A stretch of DNA of 64,000 nucleotides from Oceanobacillus luteolus (GCF_023715655.1 NZ_JAMBON010000007.1:58774-122773), one strand, 5' to 3'. Positions 28,497-38,602 are shown, counted from the first letter of the stretch. Numbers and translations: made by a program. The notes: generated from the sequence alone by a model not told the origin.

Positions 28497-31400
28497 CTAC
28501 TCTCCCAACATCCGCACCTTCAACCTTCTTGAAACTAAAATTCCGATACTAACTACAATCAAAGTAAGTCCAATCAACAAGTAGTTGAAAATACTTGTTG
28601 CCGTCTTCGGCAAGCTGTTTCCAGAAGTTTCTTTTGACTTATCGGTTTGATTTGCTTTTGCTTTGTCAACCGTATGTCCAGAAGAGCCTGTAGATGGTTT
28701 TTCTTTTCCTTCTTCCTCATTCTTACCAGCAGAAGATGATCCGTCTGAATCGGTTGTTCCTGATTCATCTCCCTCTCGATCATCTTCTATGTTGTCGCCT
28801 TTGCCAGATTCATTGTCTGCATTTTCTTCATCATTGTCCACTTCTTCTTCAGGTAATGTTACCTCTCCATCCACTGTTTCAAAACTACAAATTGGAGATC
28901 TCGTTGATCCGCCAAATTCATCCGTTATATGGACATACCAGGAATATTCATGGTTTGGTTGAAGCCCCGTCCATGTAACTTGTGCAGCTTCTCCACTTGG
29001 TACGTTTTCCACCGTGCCAATTTGATGATTACTATAGACATTGATTTCAACATAATCCGTCTCTACTTTTTTGAGTTTTGGTTCCAGATCCCATTCCATG
29101 GTAAACTCGTCTTTCTCCGGATACTCCTCTGGTTCATAGAAATTATAATCATCAAGATACGGAGAATAGGTTTGGACAGCTACTTTGTTCTCGTTCATTT
29201 TAAAGTTAAGGATTCTTAAATAACCTTGTCCACCTTCCGGACCGCCTTGGTAATCGGCAAGCAATTGATATACCGTACGATCCGCAACGCCGTCTCCATC
29301 ATCATCAATTTCATCAATCCATGTCTGTGCATTATGGTAATGTCCAGAGAGAACGGCTTTAACTTGTTCATTCGGCACAACTACCTTTTCAAACAACTCA
29401 TCCCCAATTGGACTTCTCGTACCTGTAGCAAGCAAGTACTCATGGAAATTAAGTATAGCGACTCGATCTGGATGCGCAGCAAGAACTTCGTTGATCCAGT
29501 CGATTCCTTCTTGGTCAACACCCCATCCCATATAAACCATAATGAAATCAATGCCGTTCACACTGATCAAATCATAGTGGCCACGGTTATTTTCATAGGA
29601 ACCGCCATAATATGAACGATCCTCGAAGCGGTCCGCTCCAAAATACTGATAATAATTTTCGTAGTTATGGCTCTTGTTGTCGACATCATGGTTTCCTGCC
29701 AATACACCATAAGGAATTCCGGCTTCATCCAACACGCGCATGTTGTCATCTGCAACTTTCCACTGGTCAAAGTCATCATAAACATCAACCAAGTCTCCGG
29801 TATGGAAAATATATTCAATATTTAACGCATCTCTATTTTCAACCATCCAATTGACCTGGTCTTCATAGATCCATGGATAACGTGCAGAATAATATTGAGT
29901 ATCGGTAAACCAAACAAAACTGAAATCCTCTCCATATTCTGCAATCTGGTCTTGAACTATGACGCTCACCTTTTGGTCATTGAGATATTCTGGACCTTTT
30001 ACAGAACCAACGAGTTCAAAAGCTTCTTCACTAGCGACTGTAGACGTCAGTTCGTCCCAGTTCTCCGTATGATAGTTCCAGGCATACATCGTCACTTTTC
30101 TGCCTTCCAACGATGAACCATTCCAGACGATTTCAATTTCATCGTCATCATCAACGTTCTCATCGACAGTTACATCAAAACGATGATATGGGAACTCTGT
30201 CATCGATTCAGTTGAAACTCCATTACCATCTAATGCGCTAAGTTCCTGAAGCTCATCTTCAGTTAACGTTTTTTCCCCTTCTGGCTGGAACGATTCAGGC
30301 GGTTCTGTTGTCGAAGCAAACTGCTTGATCGTCAGATGATCCGTATCTTCTGCTGTGTACTGGTATGCCTCATAAAACGTTACATCCATCGCATCATTTG
30401 TCGGGTCTGTCACTCGAACCGATAAATTAGCGCTCGTATCTTCAGGAGTACCCTTCAACCAGTCAGGCAGCCAAGGATGTTCTTCGGTGACAGTAAATGT
30501 TACTGTTTTTTCCTCTACATTCCCTACGATGTCCGTTGCACGGAAAATTGCTTCATGCTCACCTGGTTCAAGTAGGGCAGATGATGTTTCATGCGGCAAG
30601 GAAATATAATTTCCGCCTAACTGAACTGTTACATCTTGTACTCCGTTTGCATCGGAAACTTCTGCATCAATTAGGAACTCCCCTTTATATTCCTGACCAT
30701 TTTCTATCGTCGGTACGATGGTCGGGGCTGTATTATCCGCAATGACATTTGCTGCAACTGTTTCTTCTTCAAACTCCGCTTGAATCTTGTATTCCCCATC
30801 TTCTACCGTCGGCGTATCGAAGACGTAAGCAAGCGAAGTAAACATTTCATCTTCTAACGTAAACGTAAAATCAAACACTTCCTGTTTCCCAGCACTGTCG
30901 CCTACAGGGTAATTGACGTTTGGATCACTGTAGTCCGGGTCATAAATGACGGTTCCATCTGATAAAACAAGACGGATATTTTTGATGGTGAAGTCGTCAC
31001 GGTTCTCTGTCGATCCTTCATCAAATGGGCTGACTTTATTACCCGCCCGGATGGAGATCGTATTGTCGCCAATCTCTAATTTATCTGCCGGAATCGGCAC
31101 GGTTAATGTCACAAAGTCATTATACGTGTCATCAAAAATGGTTAAAATTTCATCACCCATCGTGACACCATTTTGGAAATAAATATTCGTTTCCGTCACG
31201 TCAAAAGCAAAATATGCTTCATTTTCCATAGCACGGAATGTATCTTGAACTTCTTCATCATCCACCGATAAGACGATGTCATTCGTATATTCATCGGCAG
31301 TTGCTTTAATGATCTTTTCTCCTGCTATCACTTCTTCGTCCGCTACATTTAAGCGAAGACCAGTTTGAACATGTGGATGTTCAATGGATAGAGTTTTCAA

Positions 31401-34400
31401 GTTCGTACGACTTTCATTTTTTCCATCACTCGCAACCAAATAGTATTCAAGTTGCTTCTGTCCGATTAATTCAGGAGTGTACACCGTATATAGAAATTCA
31501 TCATTGTCACCACGCGGCAGACTCACTTTGATAAAATCCGTGTCCTCCATCGTGCGGTAGTACAAGAATACAGATTTCACTTGAACATCATCGGTGATGG
31601 TCGCCGTGATATGAAAATCTTCTCCTGAAGTAAGTGTTTCTCTTGTATTATCTTGTATTTCCGGTTGAGTCACATCAGTCGGCAACTGCACTTTTTCCGA
31701 TGGGACTTGCTCGATCATCACAGCACCAGGAGTTGCATCCAACTCTCCCGCACTGATTTTTTGAGATTGCATACTGCCGTCTTGTGGGAAACGATAAAAA
31801 ATTCCTTTATCCGGCTGCGTATCATCAACCCCAGTTACATCATTGTAAGCTGCGTAAGATAACTCATCCCCTGTTTGCGTGGCAATGACCAATGTCCTTT
31901 CCGTACCATTTGCCATTCCATTGTTATAAATCTTGATGAGGTTCTGTCCTTCTGTTAAATCCGTTCCAAAATGGTTATTAAAATCCTCGCCAGTCAAATG
32001 TGGATTCCCACCATTAATGATCCATAAAACGACGGTTTCTCCTGAAGGAACAATAATATCCTCATGGTCCAGCGGCGGTCCCCATAACAGATCCCCTTCC
32101 GCTCCCGTATTCGGATAACGGTAACGTAAAACATAATCATTAAAGCGAATGTCTTCCGTTGTATTGTTATAAACCTCAATAAACTCATAAGCATCCGCGC
32201 CGTTCACATTCGCTGTGTCCGGTACAATTTCTGTAATGAGAAGTGGTGGAATCTGTTGATAGTCGATATCCGCTTTTGGAAGTTCCACTACACCGATATC
32301 GGAAGTTGCCTGTCTTGCGTCATTAGTGGCAACGAAATAATATTCTATTCCCTCACTCCAGATCTCTTCGACCGGAATCGCGACGGTGAAGTTCTCTCCA
32401 TCTTGACTAGTCAGCGTTAGAGACTGGAATTCCATCGCCGTGGTTTGACGGAAGAATACTTGAACACCTGTGACAGGTAGTTCCGAATCCACTTGCACCT
32501 CGACTTGGATGAGTCCATCCTCAAGATGAATTGCTGCTTCACCAATTGTTGGTGCACTTGCTTCTGTATCTACCTTCACCGGGATCGACGGCACTTGTTC
32601 CGGATAAACGTGAAGTGGAGTGACCGTTTCATCGACTCCGATTTTATCCATTACATGTCCTTCTGTCGGGAATTGATACATAATCCCTCTGTCAGGGTAA
32701 ACATCTTTGGACCCGTCATTATAAGTCGCTTCAGCAATCGTGTTGCCAACCATATCACTAATGATAATTGTACGTTCGCTGCCGTTTGCCATTCCGCCAC
32801 TTCCTATTGTTGTTACATGGCTCTCTGACAACTCAATACCATAGGCAGCTTCAAAATCCTCTAATGTAGCATCTTTATTTCCTGCATTTTTAATCCAAAC
32901 GATGAATGTTTCTTGTGGACCAATCACTTTATCCTCGGTAATATTCCAGATTTGGTCTGCTGTATTCGTTGGATAACGATAAATCAGTTGATAGTCTTTC
33001 ATATTGATGGACTGGTCACTATTGTTGTAGATTTCGATAAACTCATACGCATCCGAGCCATTCATATTGGCTGTATCTGGCGTGATTTCAGTGATAAGCA
33101 GACGCGGTACAGCTTGAGGATCGTAATCTTCCTCTGTTTCTGCTTGTCCATCATTCTGTAAATCGGATTCCAAGCTCTCTTCTACCTGCTCCGTCTCTAC
33201 TACTTCAACTGGAGTTGACGGCACTTGACCAGGAATCAAGTTTTCCGGGTCAGCTTCCGTACTGATACCTGCTTTTTGCATGGAAGTGCCTTCGCTTGGA
33301 TAGAGATAGATTATCCCTTTATTTTGGGAGACATCCTCACCATCAAAGGATGCTTGTACTATCGTATGTCCTGACTTGTCGTTCATGGTTATCGTACCAC
33401 TCTCAGCAGCCATTGCTTCACTTTTAACAAATACGAGGTTGCTTTCGGCGACATTTGTTCCATAGAAAGTATTAAAATCATCGGCTGTCAGGGTCTTCTC
33501 ACTGTTATGTATCCAAATGACAACCGTTTCTTGCGGTCCTACTTCTATATCATCCGCTATATCCCAGTCTACTTTTCCAGCCAACTCAGACTGATAGACA
33601 AACTGATAATCATTCAAATGAACCGGTTGATTACTATTATTATAGATTTCGATAAAGCCATAAGCCTGCTCCGTTTGAGGTGCGACTTCTGTAATAAGCA
33701 GCTCCGGAATGTCTTTTGTATGCTCATCTTTCGTTACAGACGCTTCAATCACATCTGTGGATTTCGTATTACCTTCCGCATCTTCGGCAATCAGTTCATA
33801 CTGGAATACAGTCGACCAAAGTTTCTCGTTCGGAATGGAAAGGTTGAATTGATCGTTTTCCTTTGTTAAAAGCAGTTCTTCCGCCTCTAACTCTTTCGCA
33901 GATTTAAAGATCATTTTCACACGCTCTGCACCAGGTGCATGAGCGGTTACCTTCAAATCATTGCTCCCGTTTATTTGTGTAATTGGATCATGTTGTAATT
34001 GAAAGGATTCTTCTTGATGTTCTTCTTGCTGTGGTTCTGAATCAGTTTGTTGAGGTTCGTCCTTTGTAGATGTTTCATTTTCTTCATTTAAAGGTATGAT
34101 GTAAGGCTTCGTTGCTTGTTGTACATCATTTTCATATTTTCCTAGAAACCAATATTCGAATTTCTCTTGTTCTAAATCACCAGCTGGAATCACTGCAGTA
34201 AATTGACCATTTTCATTTTCAGTCATTGCGATTGTTTTTGTTTCATTATGTACCATGTAGTTCACATCCACCGCAATAGCACCTTCAGCTTGGACAGACA
34301 GCTGTAAATCTTCATTAGCATTTACTGCTTGGGGTTGCTCATGTTGAATCGAAGCTTCCCCTTCTTTTTCTACTTCACTTCCAGAAACACTTTCCGCATA

Positions 34401-34499
34401 CACCTGCTGCTGTGCTATCGGCAACATCGGACTTACTAGTACCAGCAAAGCTAGGTATGCAGTAAAGAGTTTCTGAAGTGCCTTTCTCCTTCGTTTCAA
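28497..34499 (-). CDS. Sortase-anchored 2000-residue surface protein: lamin-tail domains plus metallophosphoesterase
   Basis: The TTG start at 34499 follows GGAGGGAG. A signal peptide ends near AEA-type site VYAES (about 36). Three lamin-tail domains begin at about 265, 465 and 750, each with LLITEVxP...FIEIYNN...DYQ. Ig-like modules fill about 900-1300, including an Ig/Big segment with NVIADNTAPTIVP. A calcineurin-like phosphoesterase occupies about 1525-1760 with metal-ligand motifs FTDTQYY, HTGDLVD, LAGNHDVD, LNFHEY and LSGHYHN. A fibronectin-like segment, a Ser/Glu/Asp-rich spacer (about 1880-1955) and a sorting signal LPKTA (about 1962), hydrophobic helix and RRLKVR tail end the protein. 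It should be anchored to peptidoglycan and hydrolyse phosphoesters, perhaps nucleic acid or nucleotides, outside the cell. Single gene with its own terminator; substrate unknown. Confidence 0.88.
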   Translation of the reverse strand: MKRRRKALQKLFTAYLALLVLVSPMLPIAQQQVYAESVSGSEVEKEGEASIQHEQPQAVNANEDLQLSVQAEGAIAVDVNYMVHNETKTIAMTENENGQFTAVIPAGDLEQEKFEYWFLGKYENDVQQATKPYIIPLNEENETSTKDEPQQTDSEPQQEEHQEESFQLQHDPITQINGSNDLKVTAHAPGAERVKMIFKSAKELEAEELLLTKENDQFNLSIPNEKLWSTVFQYELIAEDAEGNTKSTDVIEASVTKDEHTKDIPELLITEVAPQTEQAYGFIEIYNNSNQPVHLNDYQFVYQSELAGKVDWDIADDIEVGPQETVVIWIHNSEKTLTADDFNTFYGTNVAESNLVFVKSEAMAAESGTITMNDKSGHTIVQASFDGEDVSQNKGIIYLYPSEGTSMQKAGISTEADPENLIPGQVPSTPVEVVETEQVEESLESDLQNDGQAETEEDYDPQAVPRLLITEITPDTANMNGSDAYEFIEIYNNSDQSINMKDYQLIYRYPTNTADQIWNITEDKVIGPQETFIVWIKNAGNKDATLEDFEAAYGIELSESHVTTIGSGGMANGSERTIIISDMVGNTIAEATYNDGSKDVYPDRGIMYQFPTEGHVMDKIGVDETVTPLHVYPEQVPSIPVKVDTEASAPTIGEAAIHLEDGLIQVEVQVDSELPVTGVQVFFRQTTAMEFQSLTLTSQDGENFTVAIPVEEIWSEGIEYYFVATNDARQATSDIGVVELPKADIDYQQIPPLLITEIVPDTANVNGADAYEFIEVYNNTTEDIRFNDYVLRYRYPNTGAEGDLLWGPPLDHEDIIVPSGETVVLWIINGGNPHLTGEDFNNHFGTDLTEGQNLIKIYNNGMANGTERTLVIATQTGDELSYAAYNDVTGVDDTQPDKGIFYRFPQDGSMQSQKISAGELDATPGAVMIEQVPSEKVQLPTDVTQPEIQDNTRETLTSGEDFHITATITDDVQVKSVFLYYRTMEDTDFIKVSLPRGDNDEFLYTVYTPELIGQKQLEYYLVASDGKNESRTNLKTLSIEHPHVQTGLRLNVADEEVIAGEKIIKATADEYTNDIVLSVDDEEVQDTFRAMENEAYFAFDVTETNIYFQNGVTMGDEILTIFDDTYNDFVTLTVPIPADKLEIGDNTISIRAGNKVSPFDEGSTENRDDFTIKNIRLVLSDGTVIYDPDYSDPNVNYPVGDSAGKQEVFDFTFTLEDEMFTSLAYVFDTPTVEDGEYKIQAEFEEETVAANVIADNTAPTIVPTIENGQEYKGEFLIDAEVSDANGVQDVTVQLGGNYISLPHETSSALLEPGEHEAIFRATDIVGNVEEKTVTFTVTEEHPWLPDWLKGTPEDTSANLSVRVTDPTNDAMDVTFYEAYQYTAEDTDHLTIKQFASTTEPPESFQPEGEKTLTEDELQELSALDGNGVSTESMTEFPYHRFDVTVDENVDDDDEIEIVWNGSSLEGRKVTMYAWNYHTENWDELTSTVASEEAFELVGSVKGPEYLNDQKVSVIVQDQIAEYGEDFSFVWFTDTQYYSARYPWIYEDQVNWMVENRDALNIEYIFHTGDLVDVYDDFDQWKVADDNMRVLDEAGIPYGVLAGNHDVDNKSHNYENYYQYFGADRFEDRSYYGGSYENNRGHYDLISVNGIDFIMVYMGWGVDQEGIDWINEVLAAHPDRVAILNFHEYLLATGTRSPIGDELFEKVVVPNEQVKAVLSGHYHNAQTWIDEIDDDGDGVADRTVYQLLADYQGGPEGGQGYLRILNFKMNENKVAVQTYSPYLDDYNFYEPEEYPEKDEFTMEWDLEPKLKKVETDYVEINVYSNHQIGTVENVPSGEAAQVTWTGLQPNHEYSWYVHITDEFGGSTRSPICSFETVDGEVTLPEEEVDNDEENADNESGKGDNIEDDREGDESGTTDSDGSSSAGKNEEEGKEKPSTGSSGHTVDKAKANQTDKSKETSGNSLPKTATSIFNYLLIGLTLIVVSIGILVSRRLKVRMLGE

Positions 34500-34680
34500 T
34501 ATACTCCCTCCATCTCTCCTATTATGTCAACTTATAGTATAGAAAGTAGATGTTAATAAGATATTAAAAGGGAGTAAATATTATGTTAATTAAAGTCAAG
34601 GCTACCATCTAATAGAATTTTATTGGACCCTAATTATAGCGGTATAACCTTATTTATAGGAGACTTGTAAAAAACATAAA

Positions 34681-34717
34681 AGCTACCAATTTGGCTATGA
34701 AGCGCATATTGGTAGCT
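34681..34717 (-). terminator. Terminator after the MDR oxidoreductase gene
   Basis: Stem AGCTACCAAT / ATTGGTAGCT with a 17-nt loop. On the minus strand it is followed by TTTTATGTTTTTT. It lies 73 bp beyond the stop. Confidence 0.72.
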
Positions 34718-34789
34718 CATTTACCATGTTCTGTGAACTTTTCATTCATCAAAATTCAATTACATTTGAATTTTATCCAAACCTATAGG

Positions 34790-35800
34790 TTACTCTTCCG
34801 ATACCCTAACTAGTTGTTTCCCTATATTATCTCCCCGGAATAATCCAATGAATGCATCCGGGGCATTTTCTAAGCCGTCGACGACATTTTCTCGATACTG
34901 TAATCTACCTTCTTTTACCCACTTTCCTAACTGTCGGTACCCCTCTCCAAAACGATCAGCATAATCGGAAACGATGAAACCTTGCATGAGTGCACTTCGT
35001 TGGATTAATTGACCTTGAATACGAGGCCCTGTCTCAATTTGTTCATTGTTATATTGAGATATTTGCCCACAGACAATGATACGCGCCTTGTAATTGATCA
35101 ATTTTATAACCGCATCAGAGATTTCTCCACCAACATTATCAAAATATATATCTACTCCAGAAGGACATGCTGCTTTTAGAGCGTCTAATACATTTTCTGT
35201 TTTATAATTTATCGTTTGATCAAAACCGAGTTGATTACTTAAATAATTCACCTTTTCCTCAGAACCTGCGATACCGATTACGCGACAACCTTTGATTTTT
35301 GCGATTTGTCCTGCGACCATGCCAACGGCACCTGCCGCTCCAGAGATGACGACGGTTTCCCCTTCTTTTGCTTTTCCTATATCAAGTAATCCGAAATATG
35401 CGGTGAGCCCTGGCATTCCAACTACTCCTAATGAGGTTGAAATCGGTGCGAGAGTTGGATCTATTTTCCTAATATTACTGCCATTTGATACAGAAAAATC
35501 TGACCATCCCAGGCGACCTTCCACAATCTCACCAGTTTTGAAATCATTATTCTTTGATTCTACAACTTCCCCAACTACGCCACCAATAAGTACTTCATTT
35601 AATTGAAATGGATCAACATACGTTTTTACTCCATTCATCCTTCCGCGCATATATGGGTCTACTGATAAATAAATCGTCCGAATCAATAATTCGCCTTCAT
35701 TTATAGTAGGTAATGAATTGGTAACTAGCTCAAAATTTTCATTCGTTGGCATTCCTTGTGGCCTGCTTACTAATTTAATACTCCGATTTAAAGTAGACAA
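34790..35800 (-). CDS. NADP-dependent medium-chain oxidoreductase (CurA/YfmJ-like)
   Basis: A 336-residue member of the zinc-free MDR group that reduces alpha,beta-unsaturated ketones and aldehydes (prostaglandin reductase, curcumin reductase CurA, B. subtilis YfmJ). Characteristic stretches are LSVDPYMRGRMNG (about 45-58), GMPGLTAYFGLLDIGKAKEGETVVISGAAGAVGMVAGQIAK split around 125-165 (nucleotide-binding AAGAVG) and VDIYFDNVGGEI. No Zn-ligand cysteines are seen. The start is TTG, seven bases after GGGGGT. It lies 26 bp downstream of the TetR gene on the same strand and is probably co-transcribed with it. Confidence 0.85.
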   Translation of the reverse strand: MSTLNRSIKLVSRPQGMPTNENFELVTNSLPTINEGELLIRTIYLSVDPYMRGRMNGVKTYVDPFQLNEVLIGGVVGEVVESKNNDFKTGEIVEGRLGWSDFSVSNGSNIRKIDPTLAPISTSLGVVGMPGLTAYFGLLDIGKAKEGETVVISGAAGAVGMVAGQIAKIKGCRVIGIAGSEEKVNYLSNQLGFDQTINYKTENVLDALKAACPSGVDIYFDNVGGEISDAVIKLINYKARIIVCGQISQYNNEQIETGPRIQGQLIQRSALMQGFIVSDYADRFGEGYRQLGKWVKEGRLQYRENVVDGLENAPDAFIGLFRGDNIGKQLVRVSEE

Positions 35801-35825
35801 ATGGATACCCCCATTAATTTATGTG

Positions 35826-36401
35826 TTACAAAGGCTCCTTAGATTTTATTCCATTTAGGATGAACCCTAAATAATAATCAGCCAATTCTTCCTCTGTCAA
35901 TTCTCCATCAGGGTTGTACCAATAATAGGTTCGATTGACCATATCGAGTATGCTGAACGCAGAAATGTCAGCCCTTACATTTTGATTAAATTCGTTCTTT
36001 GCAATGCCATCTTCTAATAATGCTTGGACATTCAATCTAAAATCTTTTCTCTTCCCTTTAATTTGTTCTAAATACACTCCTTCGAGATGTCTCATTTCCC
36101 TGAAGATGATTCTAGCATTTTTTCCTTTTGTTCTAATATTACTTATGATTAAATAGATGATGTCATACAGCTTTTGATAGTTGCTTTTGTTCGGGTCTTG
36201 AATAATTGCTTTTTGTTTCTCCAGTAAATCTAAAATATAGGTTAGATGAATATCTTTCAGCATTTCTTGTTTGCTTTTGAAATAATAATAGAATGTTCCT
36301 TTAGTCGCACCAATACTATCGGTAATATCTTCAATCGAGGTCCCCTTGAATCCTTTTTCATCAAATAGGTCAATAGCTGCTTGTATTAATTTGTCCTTCA
36401 T
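35826..36401 (-). CDS. TetR-family transcriptional regulator
   Basis: A 191-residue TetR repressor. The N-terminal HTH reads AAIDLFDEKGFKGTSIEDITDSIGATKGTFYYYFKSKQEML (split, about 8-48); the ligand domain (50-190) is all-helical. ATG 36401 is chosen over GTG 36404 by spacing from GAAAGGG. A perfect palindrome lies 38 bp upstream and fits a TetR operator, so the protein likely represses itself and the MDR gene, and possibly the acyl-CoA genes upstream. Several regulators of fatty-acid degradation (FadR of Bacillus) belong to this family. The inducer is perhaps an acyl-CoA. Confidence 0.82.
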   Translation of the reverse strand: MKDKLIQAAIDLFDEKGFKGTSIEDITDSIGATKGTFYYYFKSKQEMLKDIHLTYILDLLEKQKAIIQDPNKSNYQKLYDIIYLIISNIRTKGKNARIIFREMRHLEGVYLEQIKGKRKDFRLNVQALLEDGIAKNEFNQNVRADISAFSILDMVNRTYYWYNPDGELTEEELADYYLGFILNGIKSKEPL

Positions 36402-36438
36402 CACAGACGCCCTTTCCCCAACTGTTACTTCTATAATA

Positions 36439-36460
36439 TAATATTAGCACACTAATATTA
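36439..36460. promoter_or_regulatory. Perfect palindrome upstream of tetR, probable operator
   Basis: Arms TAATATTAG and CTAATATTA (9 bp, perfect) flank CACA. It lies between the thiolase stop and the TetR start. Size and symmetry fit a TetR dimer site; it is different from the ATACTGA-type boxes at 50.7 and 52 kb. Confidence 0.55.
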
Positions 36461-36513
36461 CATCGAAACAATATATTTCCAGTTTTATCCATACAAGGGA
36501 GGACAATTAATAA

Positions 36514-37683
36514 TCACTCTCTCTCTAAAATAACTGCAATACCCTGCCCCCCACCGATACATGCTGTTACAAGACCATACCTTCCACCTGAACGATTTAA
36601 TTCGTACACTGCTTTACCAACAAGTATACCACCAGTAGCACCTAATGGGTGCCCATGTGAAATCGCCCCACCATTTACATTCAGTTTTTCAAGATTGATA
36701 GATAATTCCTTGACACAAGCTAGGGCTTGAGCAGCGAAAGCTTCATTAAGTTCAATCAGATCCATATCGTCGAGAGTGAGTCCTGATTTCTCCATTACTT
36801 TTTTCGTGGCTGGGACCGGTCCAATTCCCATAATGTTTGGATCGACCCCTGCAACAGCAGACTCCCGAACGACGGCTAGCGGGGTAAGACCCAGTTCTTC
36901 TGCTTTTTCTCTTGACATTACGACTAGGGCAGATGCTGCATCATTCAAACCCGAGCTGCTCCCCGCTGTTACTGTTCCCTCTTTAGCAAATACCGGCGGC
37001 AACTTTGAGAGCGCCTCCAAATTCGTGTTTGGTCGTGGGTGTTCATCTTTGTCAAACACAATCGGTTCTCCCTTTCTCACCGGAACCTTTATCGGGACAA
37101 TTTGTTCATCAAATAATCCTTTTTCCATTGCTGTTGCCATCTTTTGCTGACTACTATAAGCAAAAGCATCTTGTTCCTCTCGGGAGATTTGATATTGATT
37201 TGCTAGATTCTCTGCGGTGACTCCCATTGGAGGGCTTCCAATTTCTTTTGGTGCATGTTGCATCCGATGCCATTTTGGTGGTGCAGAGCTATAAGGCCGC
37301 TCAGGTCGTTCCATTAAATACGGGGCACGTGTCATACTCTCCACTCCACCCGCTACATAGATATCCCCTGCTCCTGACCGGATGGCTTGAGCAGCCAGGA
37401 CAACTGCGTTAATCCCAGACCCACACTGTCTGTCGATCGTGAGTCCTGGAGTACTGATCGGTAATCCTGCTTGTAATGCTGTTAATCTAGCAATGTTTCC
37501 TCCACCACTCAGTACATTTCCCATAATAACATCATCAATTGTTTCTGGATCAACTTTCGCTCGTCTTACCGCCTCTTTCAGCACTTCTCCCCCATAAACA
37601 TGAGCGGGGAGACTAGCCAGGGCTCCTCCCTGTTTAGCGATAGCAGTTCGTACCGCCGATACAATTACGGCATCTCTATTCAT
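36514..37683 (-). CDS. Acetyl-CoA C-acyltransferase (thiolase)
   Basis: A 389-residue thiolase II that cleaves 3-ketoacyl-CoA with CoA (or the reverse). The nucleophilic Cys is in the normal context TIDRQCGSGINAVVLAAQ (about 87), and the C-terminal motifs NVNGGAISHGHPLGATG and VTACIGGGQGIAVILE supply the catalytic His and second Cys. It is the last enzyme gene of a run FabG-like SDR, two MaoC subunits, thiolase, which together could perform hydration, oxidation and thiolysis of an acyl-CoA. ATG start with ribosome site TAGGAG. Confidence 0.92.
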   Translation of the reverse strand: MNRDAVIVSAVRTAIAKQGGALASLPAHVYGGEVLKEAVRRAKVDPETIDDVIMGNVLSGGGNIARLTALQAGLPISTPGLTIDRQCGSGINAVVLAAQAIRSGAGDIYVAGGVESMTRAPYLMERPERPYSSAPPKWHRMQHAPKEIGSPPMGVTAENLANQYQISREEQDAFAYSSQQKMATAMEKGLFDEQIVPIKVPVRKGEPIVFDKDEHPRPNTNLEALSKLPPVFAKEGTVTAGSSSGLNDAASALVVMSREKAEELGLTPLAVVRESAVAGVDPNIMGIGPVPATKKVMEKSGLTLDDMDLIELNEAFAAQALACVKELSINLEKLNVNGGAISHGHPLGATGGILVGKAVYELNRSGGRYGLVTACIGGGQGIAVILERE

Positions 37684-37735
37684 ATTTTACAACTCCTAAT
37701 CGTTTTTTACTTATGCCTTTCCCAACGGACCAGTT

Positions 37736-38137
37736 CTATTGATATGTCGCAAAACGAACTTTCCCTTTAATGATCTCTCTGCCTTTTTGATTCATTGCTT
37801 TCACATCAAAGTCCATATAGTCTGCTGCTTTGTCTTTCAATTCTGCTTGAAGCGTAACAACATCATGCAGGAAGACCATCCCTGAAAAGCGAATTTGGTA
37901 ATCTTGAATAAACCCTTCCTCGTAATACGGTGTAAACAATTTTGCTAAATTGCCCATTGTCCACATTCCATGTGCAATGATACCTGGTAAACCTGCTTTT
38001 TTTGCCTCTTCATCAATCGTATGAATCGGATTGAAATCACCGGAAGCCCCGGCATACTTAATTAAGTCCATTCTGGAGACAGGATCAAGCGTGACAGCAA
38101 GCGTATCATTCTTCTTTAATTCTAAAATATGACTCAT
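37736..38137 (-). CDS. MaoC-like enoyl-CoA hydratase subunit (hydratase 2 fold)
   Basis: A 133-residue single hot-dog domain with the hydratase-2 motif YAGASGDFNPIHTIDEEAKKAGLPGIIAHGMWT (split at about 29-61), where Asp (in GDFNPIH) and His form the catalytic dyad for adding water to a trans-2-enoyl-CoA. It overlaps the preceding gene by 4 bp (ATGA). Two adjacent single-domain MaoC genes usually encode an alpha/beta heterodimer, as in mycobacterial HadAB or ChsH1-ChsH2 steroid hydratases, with this one as the catalytic partner. Confidence 0.87.
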   Translation of the reverse strand: MSHILELKKNDTLAVTLDPVSRMDLIKYAGASGDFNPIHTIDEEAKKAGLPGIIAHGMWTMGNLAKLFTPYYEEGFIQDYQIRFSGMVFLHDVVTLQAELKDKAADYMDFDVKAMNQKGREIIKGKVRFATYQ

Positions 38138-38583
38138 ACTTTCATCGCCTTTCTCACAGTTTCCGTGATGATAATGACGGATTCTTCCGTAAATATAACT
38201 TCTCCCTTGTCATTTTCACCATATCGTTTTGTTGATAAGAAACCCATTAACCCACTACTTCCTTGTTTTTCGTAATAATCTTCAATTACAGAATAGGAAT
38301 AGATATCTTCCCCTACGAACAGTGGACGTTTATAATGATAATTTTGCTCTCCATGTATCAGTCCTTTTTTAGGAAGGTTCAACCCTTCCACAACACCGGA
38401 ACTTAGGACACGCGGGAAAGTCGGTGGCGCAATATTCCTTCCGTATCTTGACCTTCTACCAACCTCTTCATCTATATAAATAGGATTCAAATCGCCGACA
38501 GCTTCAGCAAAACGTCTGACCATCCCTCTTTCAACCGTACTTTTCACTCTTTCCGATCTTTTACCAATTAAATCTTTGTACAT
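38134..38583 (-). CDS. MaoC-N/FAS1-like dehydratase subunit
   Basis: A 149-residue hot-dog protein of the MaoC_dehydratase N-terminal type. It contains VRRFAEAVGDLNPIYIDEEVGRRSRYG (split at about 23-49), where the catalytic His is replaced by Tyr in NPIYID, so it is probably the non-catalytic partner of the hydratase encoded immediately downstream with a 4-bp overlap. PPTFPRVLS and LIHGEQNYHYKRPLFVGEDIY are typical of substrate-binding partners in heterodimeric hydratases. Ribosome site GGAAGGGAGAAGG. Confidence 0.82.
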   Translation of the reverse strand: MYKDLIGKRSERVKSTVERGMVRRFAEAVGDLNPIYIDEEVGRRSRYGRNIAPPTFPRVLSSGVVEGLNLPKKGLIHGEQNYHYKRPLFVGEDIYSYSVIEDYYEKQGSSGLMGFLSTKRYGENDKGEVIFTEESVIIITETVRKAMKV

Positions 38584-38602
38584 CTAATTCCTTCTCCCTT
38601 CC

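Noticed and set aside
28663..28962. Plus-strand frames antisense to the large surface-protein gene
   Set aside because: They are shadows of the repetitive Ser/Glu/Asp-rich coding region; no ribosome sites or known motifs.
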